64,000 nucleotides of DNA from an uncultured Bacteroidales bacterium (GTDB lineage Bacteria > Bacteroidota > Bacteroidia > Bacteroidales > WCHB1-69). The DNA lies in contig ONCM01000004.1 in assembly GCA_900316305.1 (NCBI GenBank), forward strand, positions 25,132 through 89,131, written 5' to 3'. Under the pieces are notes generated by a model. It saw nothing but the letters and a program-made list of their open reading frames with translations, had not been told where the DNA came from and made no database searches. The translations under genes and the position numbers were made by a program. Each line of letters opens with the position of its first letter. Position 1 is the first letter of the stretch. Below are positions 1 through 9,205 of the stretch, one piece after another.

Positions 1-3000
1 GCCGAACTGCCGTTGAAAGCGTTGGCGATTTGCACGGTCTTCACGATGGGCAGAATCGGAGAGGGATTGGCACTTCCGGCATTGGCAGGATCCAACGTGC
101 GGAATACCCGCTGCCGGCCATAGACAGTTCCGGAATTGTTGGTGGCAAAAGCACGGACATAGTAAACCGTATTACTCGCCAAATCATTGACTTGAATGGA
201 GTGATCCCCAGCATTTAATGATTCTGAATAGATTATGTTGTCAACTAAAGACGGAGAGGGTTCGGTGCCCCAACAGATACCGTTGGTGATGACCGTGTCG
301 GCATCGTAAACACTGATAGAATAAGGAATTACTGCGGAATTAGTGGTGATGCTGCCGGCCGCATCGGTGATGGCCACTAAGGATGTCATATTCAGCGGCA
401 AATCTCTCAGACATCTCACCGAAGTCATATAATATTGAATGGGGGTCAGAGTTGGAACGTAGTAGGAGTCAAATTTGGAGAGGGAAATCACCAAGAAATT
501 GTTTCCTTCCAAAGTAGAATTGAGAAAAGCGGATTCAATTCCAAAAGCCTCGTAAGAATCGAATGTGTTATATTCGCCGGCGGGTAGCATGGAAAAATCG
601 GTGGCGTTGTTGTTGGAGACGCCATTTCCAATACTACAAAATCCATCATACGATTGCCAGGCATAGTCGGCAGCCAGCGCTTTTGCGAAGTGGTCGCTTT
701 GATTGTTGCAATAGTAAGGGGGCTTGCTGCGCACATAGTTGAAAAGGACATTCCACTCATCATAACTGGGGACGTGCCAGCCATCGGGACAGATGCCTTG
801 ATTATTTGCGGGCGGGTTTCCGTGCATGGCCGCGTACCAACTGTACAGATATCCGTATTGGGCCACGTTGATGGGGTTCCCGTTTGGATAGCAGCGAATG
901 GATGTTGTGGCGGAGACATTGGTGCCCAGCGGGATAAGAGTTCCGTCAGCGTAGTGGGTACTCCGCATATTCTCCTTCATCCAGCATTGTGTACCCAAGG
1001 CGAGGGTGTGGTAGCGGTTTTCGTCATAATCGCGGACGGTGGAAACCCCGCAGAAGAACTCGTTGTCGTCCGTGACAAAGGTAACCGTATTTCCATACGC
1101 AGTTGCAATAGCGTTGGTGGCGTAAGTGCGGACATAGTAAAGTGTGTTCGGTTCAAGATCAGTCAACATGTAGGTGAAGTCACCCAAACCCGCTCCTATT
1201 GGTGCAAATTGATCATCCAAGGAGGGTTCCGGTTGAGTACCCCAACAGATACCCCGTTCGGTGACGGGTATTCCCCCGTCATAGACCACCGTACCGCCGA
1301 CAGTAGCCGAAGAGTTGGTGAAGTCGTGGGCGGTAGCTGTGGTGACGAAGGGTTTGGAAGTGGTTGTAAAGGTGACATCTGCGCTGTAATTGGTGCCGGC
1401 ATTGTTGGTGGCGAAAGCGTTCAGGTAGTAGGTGGTACCGGGAACTAACCCGCTGATACGGCTGGAGAAAGATCCTGTTGAAGTCTCAGACACTACGGTG
1501 TGATTGTCTTGGAGGGTCGGTGACGGCGTGGTGCTCCAGCAGAACCCTCTTTCAGTGATATTGTTGCCGCCGTCATCAGTAATAGAGCCGGTGACATCGG
1601 CTTCGGTGTTGGAGACGTATGTGTAGTTTGCCGTAATGCCATCGGGAAGGCTTATAGTGGTGAACGTCCTCATATTGCCGTAAGCGGTGCCTACTTGGTT
1701 GGTGGCGTACGCGCGCACGTGATAGGTGTGTCCGGAGACTAACCCTCCCATAGTGCACGTGAACGGTGACGTATTTGTCCCGGCTGCGACATGGAAGTCC
1801 GCAAGGGTAGGGGTTGTTTGCGTCTCACTCCAACACAAACCCTGTTCCAGAATAGGCGTTCCACCATTATTCGAGACGGTGCCACCTGAGACCGCGGAAG
1901 TGTCAAGGATATTGGTGACATTGGAGGTGTTGACGTAAGGTAGGGTGTAAGCTACGGTAGAAAAAGAACTGTTTTCTCCGTAAGCCGTGCCGGAGGCGTT
2001 GGTTGCATAGGCTCTGTAGTAGTAGATAGTGCCGGCCGTGAGGTTGGTCAAGTTCGAAGAAAAGGTACCCATCCCTTGACCTTCAACCGTGTGCAGGGAT
2101 GCCGTTGTGGGGTTGGGCTCGGTGTCCCAGCAGATACCACGTTCGGTGACCGTCTGCAAGCCGTCATACAACACGGTGCCGCTACAGGTGGCAGAGTAGT
2201 AGCCGATGGACGTTGCATTCCCTGTAATTACAGTAGGAATGCTCACTTGGACGTCAGCGGAATCTGACGGAAATGCGAGTTCGGCTTCCACAATGTAGCC
2301 GTTGTCCTGGCTCCATCCGTCAATGATCTTGATCTGCCAGAGACCGTTCATCGGACAACCGATTAGCGAGGCAAAGGACTGGTCGGGATGATAGACGTTG
2401 GTCATATTGGCGACATCTGTGGAATCCGCATACGAATTGTTGCTTAGGCCGTTTGGCGAGGGATTGTTTGCGTAGATGCGGCTACAGGATTCATAGACTA
2501 ACGCATTGGAACAGGCATATTGGTATCCTTCGGAAACATTATTGGACCAGCAGTAGTTCCAACAAATTCCTATGGGGTTTAGCCCAAGATTACATGGATC
2601 ATAGCCGTCGGGTTTGTAATATTGCCCGAAGCGGAGGACAGGAGAGTCGTTTGTTTGCCATCCCCAATCATCCGAAGGTATTAACGAGGTACAATTGTTG
2701 CTGCCGCCAGAGTTATGTTTTCTCAGGATGGCGGCGGACTGTCCGTTGGGACAGGTGAGCGAAATCCACAAGTCGCCCACGTAGGAATGTTCCATTTTTA
2801 ACCGTATATAGCGGATGGTTTCTTCACTTTGTATGGTTTTTCCAGAGGGATAGCCGCTTACCATAAAGTCAATGGTGCCAAGACAGGTGTTGTTGCAGGC
2901 CATCCCATCAGGGATGAACAAGGTGTCCGTGTTGACGAAATGCCCATCTACCGTGGTATGCTCCCATAGATGGAATACCAATTCAATGGTCTCGTCTCCG

Positions 3001-3641
3001 TAAAGTTCTTGTTCAATGGTGTCGCTGTAGTAAGGGGTGTTGTCATTCAGGATGATGCCGGTGTAGCGCATCAGGTCGCCGGGGACGTAAGGATGTTCGC
3101 CGCTCATGGTCCGTTTCAGGGTATAGGTTAGCGGACCGGCGTTGAGGTACTCGATGTGGTTATGGCCGGCATTCCCGTTGTTCACCATCTTGATGGAGGC
3201 CCCATCGCGGCTGGTCTTCACTGTCAGCAGATAGGATTGCGGGGTGTTCAGCCAAATGCGGAACGTGTGCGTTCCCGCGTGCAGTCGAACGGACTTTTCT
3301 GTTACTTTTCGTCCTGACATGTCTGTCACCGTTATGACAACGTGATCGTCATACGGCATCGTCATGTTGAAGTCTGTCACCCCATCGAAAGGGTTCGGGA
3401 CATTCTGCGAAAGCGAGAATGCTGAGACATTCTCGTAGTCATTCAAGCCCGCGCCTGACAGGATAAGGATCGTGTCAGGATAGTAGAGCGTGTCTGCCCA
3501 GTTTTGTGTAAGGTTCTCAACCACAACATGATGCAACTGCACATAGTTGTCAAGATTGTCTTTCCCCGTGAAGGTGAGGGTGGTTTGTGCTGTCAGTGTT
3601 CCAAAACAGCAGAGTACCATCCAAATGAATAGTCTTTTCAT
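1..3641 (-). CDS. Large secreted FISUMP/P-domain protein, 3' end outside window
   Basis: The frame is open from an ATG at 3641 to the left edge (over 1210 codons, no stop seen), so the C-terminus is missing. It starts with a short signal peptide (MKRLFIWMVLCCFGTLTAQ). Residues about 75-146 resemble a type A sorting-domain fold (FSLSQNVPNPFDG), here near the N-terminus. Residues about 260-460 look like a proprotein-convertase P-domain (RYIRLKMEHSYVGDLWISL, ending GLWQIKIIDGWSQDNGY). Four fibronectin-like repeats follow, each with a GICW-type motif and a YYxRAYATN-type motif. A FISUMP domain (GTQCWMKENM, GICPDGWHVPS, VRCLRDL) spans about residues 863-1083, and a fifth repeat follows it. Such proteins are surface-exposed and probably exported; the ligand is unknown. 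A T9SS signal, if any, lies outside the window. Confidence 0.85.
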   Translation of the reverse strand, partial: MKRLFIWMVLCCFGTLTAQTTLTFTGKDNLDNYVQLHHVVVENLTQNWADTLYYPDTILILSGAGLNDYENVSAFSLSQNVPNPFDGVTDFNMTMPYDDHVVITVTDMSGRKVTEKSVRLHAGTHTFRIWLNTPQSYLLTVKTSRDGASIKMVNNGNAGHNHIEYLNAGPLTYTLKRTMSGEHPYVPGDLMRYTGIILNDNTPYYSDTIEQELYGDETIELVFHLWEHTTVDGHFVNTDTLFIPDGMACNNTCLGTIDFMVSGYPSGKTIQSEETIRYIRLKMEHSYVGDLWISLTCPNGQSAAILRKHNSGGSNNCTSLIPSDDWGWQTNDSPVLRFGQYYKPDGYDPCNLGLNPIGICWNYCWSNNVSEGYQYACSNALVYESCSRIYANNPSPNGLSNNSYADSTDVANMTNVYHPDQSFASLIGCPMNGLWQIKIIDGWSQDNGYIVEAELAFPSDSADVQVSIPTVITGNATSIGYYSATCSGTVLYDGLQTVTERGICWDTEPNPTTASLHTVEGQGMGTFSSNLTNLTAGTIYYYRAYATNASGTAYGENSSFSTVAYTLPYVNTSNVTNILDTSAVSGGTVSNNGGTPILEQGLCWSETQTTPTLADFHVAAGTNTSPFTCTMGGLVSGHTYHVRAYATNQVGTAYGNMRTFTTISLPDGITANYTYVSNTEADVTGSITDDGGNNITERGFCWSTTPSPTLQDNHTVVSETSTGSFSSRISGLVPGTTYYLNAFATNNAGTNYSADVTFTTTSKPFVTTATAHDFTNSSATVGGTVVYDGGIPVTERGICWGTQPEPSLDDQFAPIGAGLGDFTYMLTDLEPNTLYYVRTYATNAIATAYGNTVTFVTDDNEFFCGVSTVRDYDENRYHTLALGTQCWMKENMRSTHYADGTLIPLGTNVSATTSIRCYPNGNPINVAQYGYLYSWYAAMHGNPPANNQGICPDGWHVPSYDEWNVLFNYVRSKPPYYCNNQSDHFAKALAADYAWQSYDGFCSIGNGVSNNNATDFSMLPAGEYNTFDSYEAFGIESAFLNSTLEGNNFLVISLSKFDSYYVPTLTPIQYYMTSVRCLRDLPLNMTSLVAITDAAGSITTNSAVIPYSISVYDADTVITNGICWGTEPSPSLVDNIIYSESLNAGDHSIQVNDLASNTVYYVRAFATNNSGTVYGRQRVFRTLDPANAGSANPSPILPIVKTVQIANAFNGSS

Positions 3642-3753
3642 AGTGTTTTATTTTGTTAATATATCATTATAACGGAGGAAACAACAGCCGTTCCCGGTTA
3701 TATGATACAAAAGTGCCAAAGGGTTGCACTTTGTTGAAAAATTTTTTGTGTCT

Positions 3754-5514
3754 CTACCGTTTGGGCTCTTCCATGGGCGGTTCCAATCCTACTATTCTGC
3801 TCTGTGTCTTGCCGTTGATGACGAAATCGAGGCGGTAGAACTGGTATGGCTGTTTTTTGGACAATTTGGGCAGGACGAGTTCGTGTGAAAGGAAGCCTTT
3901 CGTAGTCTGTATCGTTTTGTATTTCAGTTTGATCGTTTTACCTTCAACTATTTGCCCGTTGACGAATGTGATGGGCGTGGCTGTCACAGATTCAGGGAAC
4001 ACGCCGTTTTCAGTGATGGCGTGGAGGTCTCGGTCTTGTGTGCTGTAGCCGCAATTTGCCAAAATGACGACATCTTTTTCGCCGTATTTCAGGATGTTAT
4101 AGGCTCTAAGGAAGTCGGTGATACCATAGCCGTAGCCGTTTTCAACATCCACCTCAGTGATAGATTTGCCGTTAATACTCATGTTGCGGTCGCCGGCTTG
4201 GCGCACGGCCGCCATGATCTCGTAGTTGCTCTTTTCGGGGAAGGCCTGCCACAGACAGGTGACCATGCCGGAGAGCATCGGGGAGGAGAAGGAGGTGCCA
4301 TCGGCCATGGTGATGACCCCTTTGGGTGTGCTGAGGTAGGTGTTGCGGCCCACGGCGCACGCGTCGGGCTTGATGCGGCCGTCGGCGGTGGGACCGAACG
4401 AGCTGAAATACGCCCGCCCGCCCTTGATGTTGACGGCACCCACGGTGAGGATGTCCTTGGCATCTGCCGGAGCACCGATATATTTCCACTTTTTGCCGCC
4501 CTCGTTGCCCGCACTGTTGCAGATCAGCAAACCTTTGCTGGCGGCGATGGTGGCGGCGCGGGAGGCACGGCTCACCTCACCCGTGAGGTCTTCGTAGGTA
4601 CGCTGGTTCACGCTGTCGTCGAAGGTGGTGTAGCCTAATGAGGAGTTAAGAGTCTGACAACCAAGACTGTCGGCGTATTCCAAGCCGGCCACCCAGTTGT
4701 CCTCTTCCACGCGGTCCTCACTACCAGACTCTTCGGTTTGTGCCACATAAACCTGCACCATCGGGGCGGTGCCGACGAGTTTTCCGGGGATGTAGGAGGC
4801 GATGCAGGAGAGCACCATCGTGCCGTGCGAGTGCTTGCGCATCGGGTCTTTCTCGGGTTGCACGAAGTTGCGGGCACCGAGCAGACGATGGTCGTTGCGC
4901 AGGATGTCGAAGCAGGAGATGGAGTCGATGTTTTCGAAGCCGCCATCGAGGACCATCATCTGCATACCCTCGCCGCGGAAGCCCATGCGGTGCAACCAAT
5001 GCACGTTGTTGACACGCACCTGCAGTTTTGCTTTACCGTAGTCAAAGTCGTTATTTTGTTGTATGTCAGTTTGATAGGAGTATGTTGGTTGGCCACCGCT
5101 GCCAGGAAAGACGTAGGCTGGCTCAACAGGCGGCAGGGGCTCTTTCGGGACATCGGTGCGCTGCACGGAATCCACGAAAGGCAGCTTTTCGATGGCCTCC
5201 TTCATGTCCTCGCGCAGGGCATAGACGGTCATGCCGTTGAGCCACTTGGAGGTGGTGAAGCAGCGGGCGGCGGTGTCGAGGGCGAGCACCTGCCGCACGT
5301 ATTCGGGGTTCACGGGCAGGTCGCGCTCGTCGATGGCGATGCCGCGGACCTTGCGTAGTTCGAGGGCGCGGGGCGACAGAAATGCCTCGGGTTTGTCAAT
5401 GGAGTAGGGGGTTCCCTTTTTGTCGGTGAACGCCACCCAGTACTTCGCGGGGGTCTGGGCGAAGGTGGCGGCCGCAAGGATGGTCGCCAAGGCTAAGAGG
5501 AGGAGTTTTTTCAT
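3754..5514 (-). CDS. Secreted subtilisin-like serine protease (S8 family)
   Basis: The 586-residue protein has a signal peptide (MKKLLLLALATILAAATFAQ) and a pro-region that includes the Bacteroidota-type segment around residues 40-60 (AFLSPRALELR). The catalytic triad is visible: Asp190 (VLDGG), His230 (HSHGT) and Ser408 (GTSFSSP), with oxyanion Asn337 (SAGNEGG). An all-beta tail of about 120 residues follows the protease domain; it has no clear T9SS signal. It is expected to act outside the cell or in the periplasm. The next gene upstream on the same strand starts at 6517, leaving about 150 bp that hold a structured element (5535-5600), so co-transcription is uncertain. Confidence 0.93.
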   Translation of the reverse strand: MKKLLLLALATILAAATFAQTPAKYWVAFTDKKGTPYSIDKPEAFLSPRALELRKVRGIAIDERDLPVNPEYVRQVLALDTAARCFTTSKWLNGMTVYALREDMKEAIEKLPFVDSVQRTDVPKEPLPPVEPAYVFPGSGGQPTYSYQTDIQQNNDFDYGKAKLQVRVNNVHWLHRMGFRGEGMQMMVLDGGFENIDSISCFDILRNDHRLLGARNFVQPEKDPMRKHSHGTMVLSCIASYIPGKLVGTAPMVQVYVAQTEESGSEDRVEEDNWVAGLEYADSLGCQTLNSSLGYTTFDDSVNQRTYEDLTGEVSRASRAATIAASKGLLICNSAGNEGGKKWKYIGAPADAKDILTVGAVNIKGGRAYFSSFGPTADGRIKPDACAVGRNTYLSTPKGVITMADGTSFSSPMLSGMVTCLWQAFPEKSNYEIMAAVRQAGDRNMSINGKSITEVDVENGYGYGITDFLRAYNILKYGEKDVVILANCGYSTQDRDLHAITENGVFPESVTATPITFVNGQIVEGKTIKLKYKTIQTTKGFLSHELVLPKLSKKQPYQFYRLDFVINGKTQSRIVGLEPPMEEPKR

Positions 5515-5534
5515 AATTATGTTATTTTGATGTG

Positions 5535-5600
5535 CCCCACACTGCGGCTATCGCCTTGTGTGGGGTTAATTGCGCTTCGCGCGTTTTGCCCCTCCGGGGC
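5535..5600. repeat. Structured GC-rich intergenic element with two hairpins
   Basis: CCCCACAC (5535-5542) pairs with GTGTGGGG (5558-5565), and GCCCC (5588-5592) pairs with GGGGC (5596-5600). A small GCGCTTCGCGC palindrome lies between them. The arrangement resembles the element at 7146-7201. It could act as a terminator for the gene upstream or be a mobile extragenic repeat; I cannot tell which. Confidence 0.5.
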
Positions 5601-5665
5601 TGCTTAAGGAATTATGTTTTAAAATATGGGGGTTAACACATTCATAATTCATCATTCTACATTCA

Positions 5666-6517
5666 TCATTCTTCATTTTTCCGCAGGTACTCTTCCGCAT
5701 ACCGGTAGAATTTCATCGCCATTTCCTTGTTGCCGCGCTTTTCGGCCTCGCGGGCGATGGTGAGGTACGACTCATAGACGCCCTCGCGGGAACGCAGGAT
5801 GCCTTTGTAATAGTCGTCGTTGCAGTAGCCGCTGGGCATGTTGTTGCAGAAGTGCTCCAGGGCGAGGAAGACCTCCAGAGCCTCCGCTGCATGACCGTTT
5901 TTCACCAGCTCGTCGCCGTGCGTGTAAAGTCGGTCGTAAAGCATCAGCGTGAAGTCAGAGACCGCCATCTCCTGCTCGTCGGTGAGGGTGGTCTGCGTAT
6001 AGACTTTGTGGATGAGATCGACGCAAGGCTGGTATTGTCGTTGTGCCAGCAGAATCTTGCACTTCAGCAGCATGGCATCGGGGTTAAGCGGGTTGTATTG
6101 CAGTGCCCGATCGAGATTGTACATGGCTCGGTTGGTGTCATAGAACGACATCTCCTCCACGGCGCGGACGTAAAAATCCTGGTCCACCCGTGCCTTGCGC
6201 GCGGCAAAGATTTCGTTCATACGCTCTGCTTTGCTGCGAACGCGTACGTATGCTTGCTTGGTGGCGTAGAAATCCATCCGGGGGTTCCGTGCCAACGTGG
6301 TGTTCAGCTGCGGGGCAATCTTGTCCATCTCCTTGAGGATGTCCCGCAGGAATAGGTAGTGTAGCGATACAATCTCAGGATCCTCGTACTCCAGCTCATT
6401 CAGCCGACTGTCCCAACGCTGGAACATCACCGGTAGCGAGTCTGCGGGAACGGGCTTCTGTGCCTGCAGTTCGAAAACCACCGGCAACAGGAAGAGGAAA
6501 AGGATCCTTGTTCTCAT
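5666..6517 (-). CDS. Secreted TPR-like protein of unknown function
   Basis: I chose the ATG at 6517 because it gives a clean signal peptide (MRTRILFLFLLPVVFELQAQ); an ATG at 6562 adds 15 uncharged residues read partly from the 28-bp palindrome at 6551-6578. The mature protein (about 260 residues) is helical and shows tetratricopeptide-like spacing, for example around NLDRALQYNPLNPDAMLLKCKILLAQ and the C-terminal helix AEKRGNKEMAMKFYRYAEEYL. The last codons (RKNEE) are formed by an AT-rich intergenic repeat that runs across the stop. I do not recognise a specific family. The neighbours, a subtilase and a thioredoxin lipoprotein, also suggest a job in the envelope. Confidence 0.7.
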   Translation of the reverse strand: MRTRILFLFLLPVVFELQAQKPVPADSLPVMFQRWDSRLNELEYEDPEIVSLHYLFLRDILKEMDKIAPQLNTTLARNPRMDFYATKQAYVRVRSKAERMNEIFAARKARVDQDFYVRAVEEMSFYDTNRAMYNLDRALQYNPLNPDAMLLKCKILLAQRQYQPCVDLIHKVYTQTTLTDEQEMAVSDFTLMLYDRLYTHGDELVKNGHAAEALEVFLALEHFCNNMPSGYCNDDYYKGILRSREGVYESYLTIAREAEKRGNKEMAMKFYRYAEEYLRKNEE

Positions 6518-6550
6518 TCTTAAATGGTTAATGGTTGTTAAATGGGTGTC

Positions 6551-6578
6551 GTAGAGACGCAAAATCCTGCGTCTCTAC
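6551..6578. repeat. 28-bp palindromic repeat, copy 1
   Basis: Arms GTAGAGACG and CGTCTCTAC flank the core CAAAATCCTG. It is one of eight copies in the window, all exactly 28 bp. It lies just upstream of the chosen start of the TPR-like gene. Confidence 0.9.
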
Positions 6579-6596
6579 AATACCCTAATCCGAATA

Positions 6597-7121
6597 TTAT
6601 TTGATGAAATCTTCAATGGCATTCACCAGTTCGGCCTCTGAAGGAGCACCGACCATCTTGCCGGGTTGGGTGTTGGATTTCAGGAAGATAAGAGTGGGGA
6701 TGCTGCTGATGCCGAGACTTTGGCAGATGTCTTGCGCCCTGTCAACATTGATCTTGTAGATGATCAGTTTTCCCTTGTACTTTTCGGCGAGTTTCTCCGT
6801 GATGGGCTTCAGCTGCATACACGGTTTGCACCAGTCGGCGTAGAAATCGACGATGCAAGGAGTGCTGCCCTTGTAGCGGAGTCCGAGTTCGGGGTTCATG
6901 TCGGCGACGCGATCCCGGAATTCTTCGGCGGTGAGGGCGATGACCTTGCCGGAGAGGTCTTCCTTCTGGGCGGGAGTTGCCTCTTGGCCCGGATTCAGAT
7001 GGCTGTAGTCGTTGGCCGTTTCTGTTTGGGTCGGATCTTGATTCTGGTCCGTTTTGTTTTTCTGTCCGCAGGCGGTGAACATCATTGCCGCGAGGGTGAG
7101 GATGAGGATGTGTTTTTTCAT
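6597..7121 (-). CDS. Thioredoxin-like lipoprotein
   Basis: The 174-residue protein has a lipoprotein signal with the modified Cys at 18 (FTAC), then a Q/N/T-rich linker to about residue 45 and a thioredoxin fold with active site WCKPC (Cys98, Cys101). The cis-proline loop (SIPTLIF) is present. WCKPC is less common than the WCGPC of cytoplasmic thioredoxins and is seen in extracytoplasmic relatives. It should work as a membrane-anchored thiol-disulfide protein in the periplasm. Its partner is unknown. It lies between murD and the TPR-like gene on the same strand. Confidence 0.88.
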   Translation of the reverse strand: MKKHILILTLAAMMFTACGQKNKTDQNQDPTQTETANDYSHLNPGQEATPAQKEDLSGKVIALTAEEFRDRVADMNPELGLRYKGSTPCIVDFYADWCKPCMQLKPITEKLAEKYKGKLIIYKINVDRAQDICQSLGISSIPTLIFLKSNTQPGKMVGAPSEAELVNAIEDFIK

Positions 7122-7145
7122 ATTGATTACTGGTTTGTTCTGATG

Positions 7146-7201
7146 ACCCTAGGGCTCGACTTCGTCTCACCCTAGGTTGACACGTGTCGGGCTTGCAGCC
7201 C
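7146..7201. repeat. Structured intergenic element with two hairpins
   Basis: Two CCCTAGG-type palindromes (7147-7154 and 7170-7176) enclose GCTCGACTTCGTCTCA and are followed by GGGCT/AGCCC (7189-7201). The two-hairpin layout matches the element at 5535-5600. It sits between murD and the thioredoxin gene. Confidence 0.45.
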
Positions 7202-7216
7202 TCTTGGAATGTACTA

Positions 7217-8593
7217 CTAACTGCCAACTACTAACTGTTTGAAGTACGTTCCGCGTTGTTCGAAGTTCTTGAACTGGTTGTAGCTGGCGGCGGCGGGGGA
7301 GAGGAGGACGATGCCGCCTTCGGGGGTCTTGTCGAAGGCGAAACGGACGATGGCCTCCCAGTCGTCGGTTTCGATGAAGTTGGTCGGCATGGCGTTTTGC
7401 TCGCGGCACATCTCCAGCATCCGGTGGCCGGCAGGACCCGTGAAGGCGATGTTCTCAATCGGATTCTTCTTGAGGAAGTCGATGAGCACCTGGTAGTCGA
7501 TGCCGCGGTCGTGACCACCGAGGATAAGGGTCTCCACGCCACGCAGGGCTTTCACCGCCGCGATGGCCGACTCGGGGATCGTGGAGATGCTGTCGTTGTA
7601 GAACTCGATGCCCTTGAAAGTGCCTACGAACTCAATGCGGTGCGGCAACCCCTTGAAGGTCAGCAGTGCATCCATGATGTCGTTGTGCGCGACACCGAAC
7701 CGGCGGCTAATGGCGATGGCAGCCATGATGTTGAAATAATTGTGCGTGCCGGGCAGGTTCTTGTAGTCGATGAGGTCGTATTCATCGATGATTTCGCCGT
7801 CGTTGAAGAAGCGGACGAGGTGGTTATGACAGCGGGCGTGCAGACCGGGATGGATTTGCGTGCCGAAGACGCAGGTGTCGCTCTCGGGTTTGTTGCCCTT
7901 CACCCAACCGGGGATATGTTCGTCGTCGCCGTTGTAAACCAAGAAGTTGCCGGCATGTTGGAACTTGAAGATGTTGGTTTTGGCGTTCTGGTAGTTGTTG
8001 AACGAGTTGAAGTGGTCGAGGTGCTCTTGGTAGATGTTGAGCAGCACAGCGTAGTCGGGGGAGTGGTGCGTGAACTCCAGCTGGTGGGCCGAAAGCTCCG
8101 CCACCACGATGGATTCGGGAGTGAGCTGCTCCACGATGTCGAAAAACGGGGTACCGATGTTGCCCGCCAGAAAGACGTTTTCGCGCACATGGCTCAGGAT
8201 GTGGTAGATCAGCGAGGCCGTGGTGCTCTTGCCCTTCGTCCCCGTGATGCCCACCACCTGCTCGTGGAAATACTCCAAAAAGAGGTTCGTCTGCGAGGTG
8301 ATTCGCTCATTGTCGATGTAATAGTCCAGCATATTGAAGCTGATGCCCGGACTTTTGAAAATCAGGTCGTAGTTGTTGAGGTTGCGGTCGTACTCCTTGC
8401 CTTTGATGATTTTGAGGTGCTTGTCCTCGGCAAAGTCATCGGTTTTCAGGTTCTCGTTGCCGTCAGCGACCACCAGTTTCATTTTCGGGAAGTGCCGGCG
8501 GATAAAACGGTAGGTGGAGATTCCTTCCTTACCGAATCCTAATATAATAACTTTTTGATTCTCAATTCTTTCGAGAAGTTGCTCTAAGGCCAT
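7217..8593 (-). CDS. murD: UDP-N-acetylmuramoyl-L-alanine--D-glutamate ligase
   Basis: This cytoplasmic Mur ligase adds D-glutamate to UDP-MurNAc-L-alanine during peptidoglycan precursor synthesis. It has the N-terminal Rossmann-like domain (VIILGFGKEG), the ATP-binding loop GTKGKST at residues 118-124, the substrate-binding segment AELSAHQLE and the C-terminal LILGGHDRG region. I chose the ATG at 8593 (458 residues), since the ATG at 8626 adds 11 residues that overlap the promoter. It stands apart from a dcw cluster. A -7 box is at 8615-8622, back to back with the acetyltransferase promoter. Confidence 0.95.
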   Translation of the reverse strand: MALEQLLERIENQKVIILGFGKEGISTYRFIRRHFPKMKLVVADGNENLKTDDFAEDKHLKIIKGKEYDRNLNNYDLIFKSPGISFNMLDYYIDNERITSQTNLFLEYFHEQVVGITGTKGKSTTASLIYHILSHVRENVFLAGNIGTPFFDIVEQLTPESIVVAELSAHQLEFTHHSPDYAVLLNIYQEHLDHFNSFNNYQNAKTNIFKFQHAGNFLVYNGDDEHIPGWVKGNKPESDTCVFGTQIHPGLHARCHNHLVRFFNDGEIIDEYDLIDYKNLPGTHNYFNIMAAIAISRRFGVAHNDIMDALLTFKGLPHRIEFVGTFKGIEFYNDSISTIPESAIAAVKALRGVETLILGGHDRGIDYQVLIDFLKKNPIENIAFTGPAGHRMLEMCREQNAMPTNFIETDDWEAIVRFAFDKTPEGGIVLLSPAAASYNQFKNFEQRGTYFKQLVVGS

Positions 8594-8614
8594 AGGTGGT
8601 TTGGTTTTAAGGCA

Positions 8615-8622
8615 CAAAAATA
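8615..8622 (-). promoter_or_regulatory. -7 box for murD
   Basis: Minus-strand TATTTTTG (TAnnTTTG) lies 22 bp before the murD ATG. No clear -33 TTTG is visible. Confidence 0.6.
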
Positions 8623-8674
8623 ACAAAAAATGTGATTCACGAGGAAATAACGGCGTATGTCCGCAAAGATTGTA

Positions 8675-8682
8675 TATCTTTG
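8675..8682 (+). promoter_or_regulatory. -7 box for the acetyltransferase gene
   Basis: TATCTTTG matches TAnnTTTG and lies 25 bp before the ATG at 8708. It supports that start over the upstream ATG at 8657, which would precede the promoter. Confidence 0.65.
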
Positions 8683-8707
8683 CGCCTCAATTGAAAAATT
8701 TAAGATT

Positions 8708-9142
8708 ATGCAAGAATATCAGATACGATTGATGACGATGGACGACTACGACCAGGTATATGCGTTGTGGTCGATCACGGAAGGCATGGCGTTGCGCGGC
8801 TACGATGACTCCGCGGAAGGCATCGCCAAGTTCCTGAAAAAGAACCCCACCTCCAATTTTGTAGCGGTTATGGACGGTGAAATTGTAGGTGTGATCATGT
8901 GCGGCATGGACGGTCGCCGCGCCTACATCTACCACACGGTCGTGCGCAAGGACCTCCGTCAGCGCGGCATCGGCAAAGCCCTGCTCAACATGGTCTATCA
9001 CGCCATCGAACAGGAGGGCATCAAGAAGAACGGCTTATTGGTGCTGAAAAACAACGAAATCGGTAATAAGTTCTGGCAAATGCAGGGCTGGACGGAGAGG
9101 GTGGATCTTAATTATTACAGCAAAAATAACGTGGAACAATAG
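8708..9142 (+). CDS. GNAT-family N-acetyltransferase
   Basis: The 144-residue single-domain protein has the acetyl-CoA binding motif R-Q-R-G-I-G at residues 84-89 (after the strand YIYHTVVRKDL) and the typical C-terminal strand with GLLVLKNN and FWQMQGWTERV. The acceptor substrate cannot be told from sequence. The ATG at 8708 sits just downstream of the -7 box at 8675. The gene is divergent from murD and converges on the str operon. The 28-bp palindrome at 9162 and the terminator at 9206 follow it. Confidence 0.9.
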   Translation: MQEYQIRLMTMDDYDQVYALWSITEGMALRGYDDSAEGIAKFLKKNPTSNFVAVMDGEIVGVIMCGMDGRRAYIYHTVVRKDLRQRGIGKALLNMVYHAIEQEGIKKNGLLVLKNNEIGNKFWQMQGWTERVDLNYYSKNNVEQ

Positions 9143-9161
9143 AGACACAGTGTTCCCGTAT

Positions 9162-9189
9162 GTAGAGACGCGGTGCACCACGTCTCTAC
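9162..9189. repeat. 28-bp palindromic repeat, copy 2
   Basis: Arms GTAGAGACG and CGTCTCTAC flank the core CGGTGCACCA. The flanking TAT/ATA bases extend the dyad. It lies between the convergent acetyltransferase gene and tRNA-Ala. Confidence 0.9.
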
Positions 9190-9205
9190 ATATGGGTTGA
9201 ACGAT

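Noticed and set aside
1-3641. Left-edge gene as a pseudogene, because only short frames appear in other readings
   Set aside because: Translated from the ATG at 3641, the minus frame is open to the edge and its domains follow in a coherent order.
7256-8542. 428-codon open frame on the plus strand
   Set aside because: It is antisense to murD, with no recognisable family and a Val/Asp/Glu-rich composition typical of the reverse complement of a GC-biased gene.
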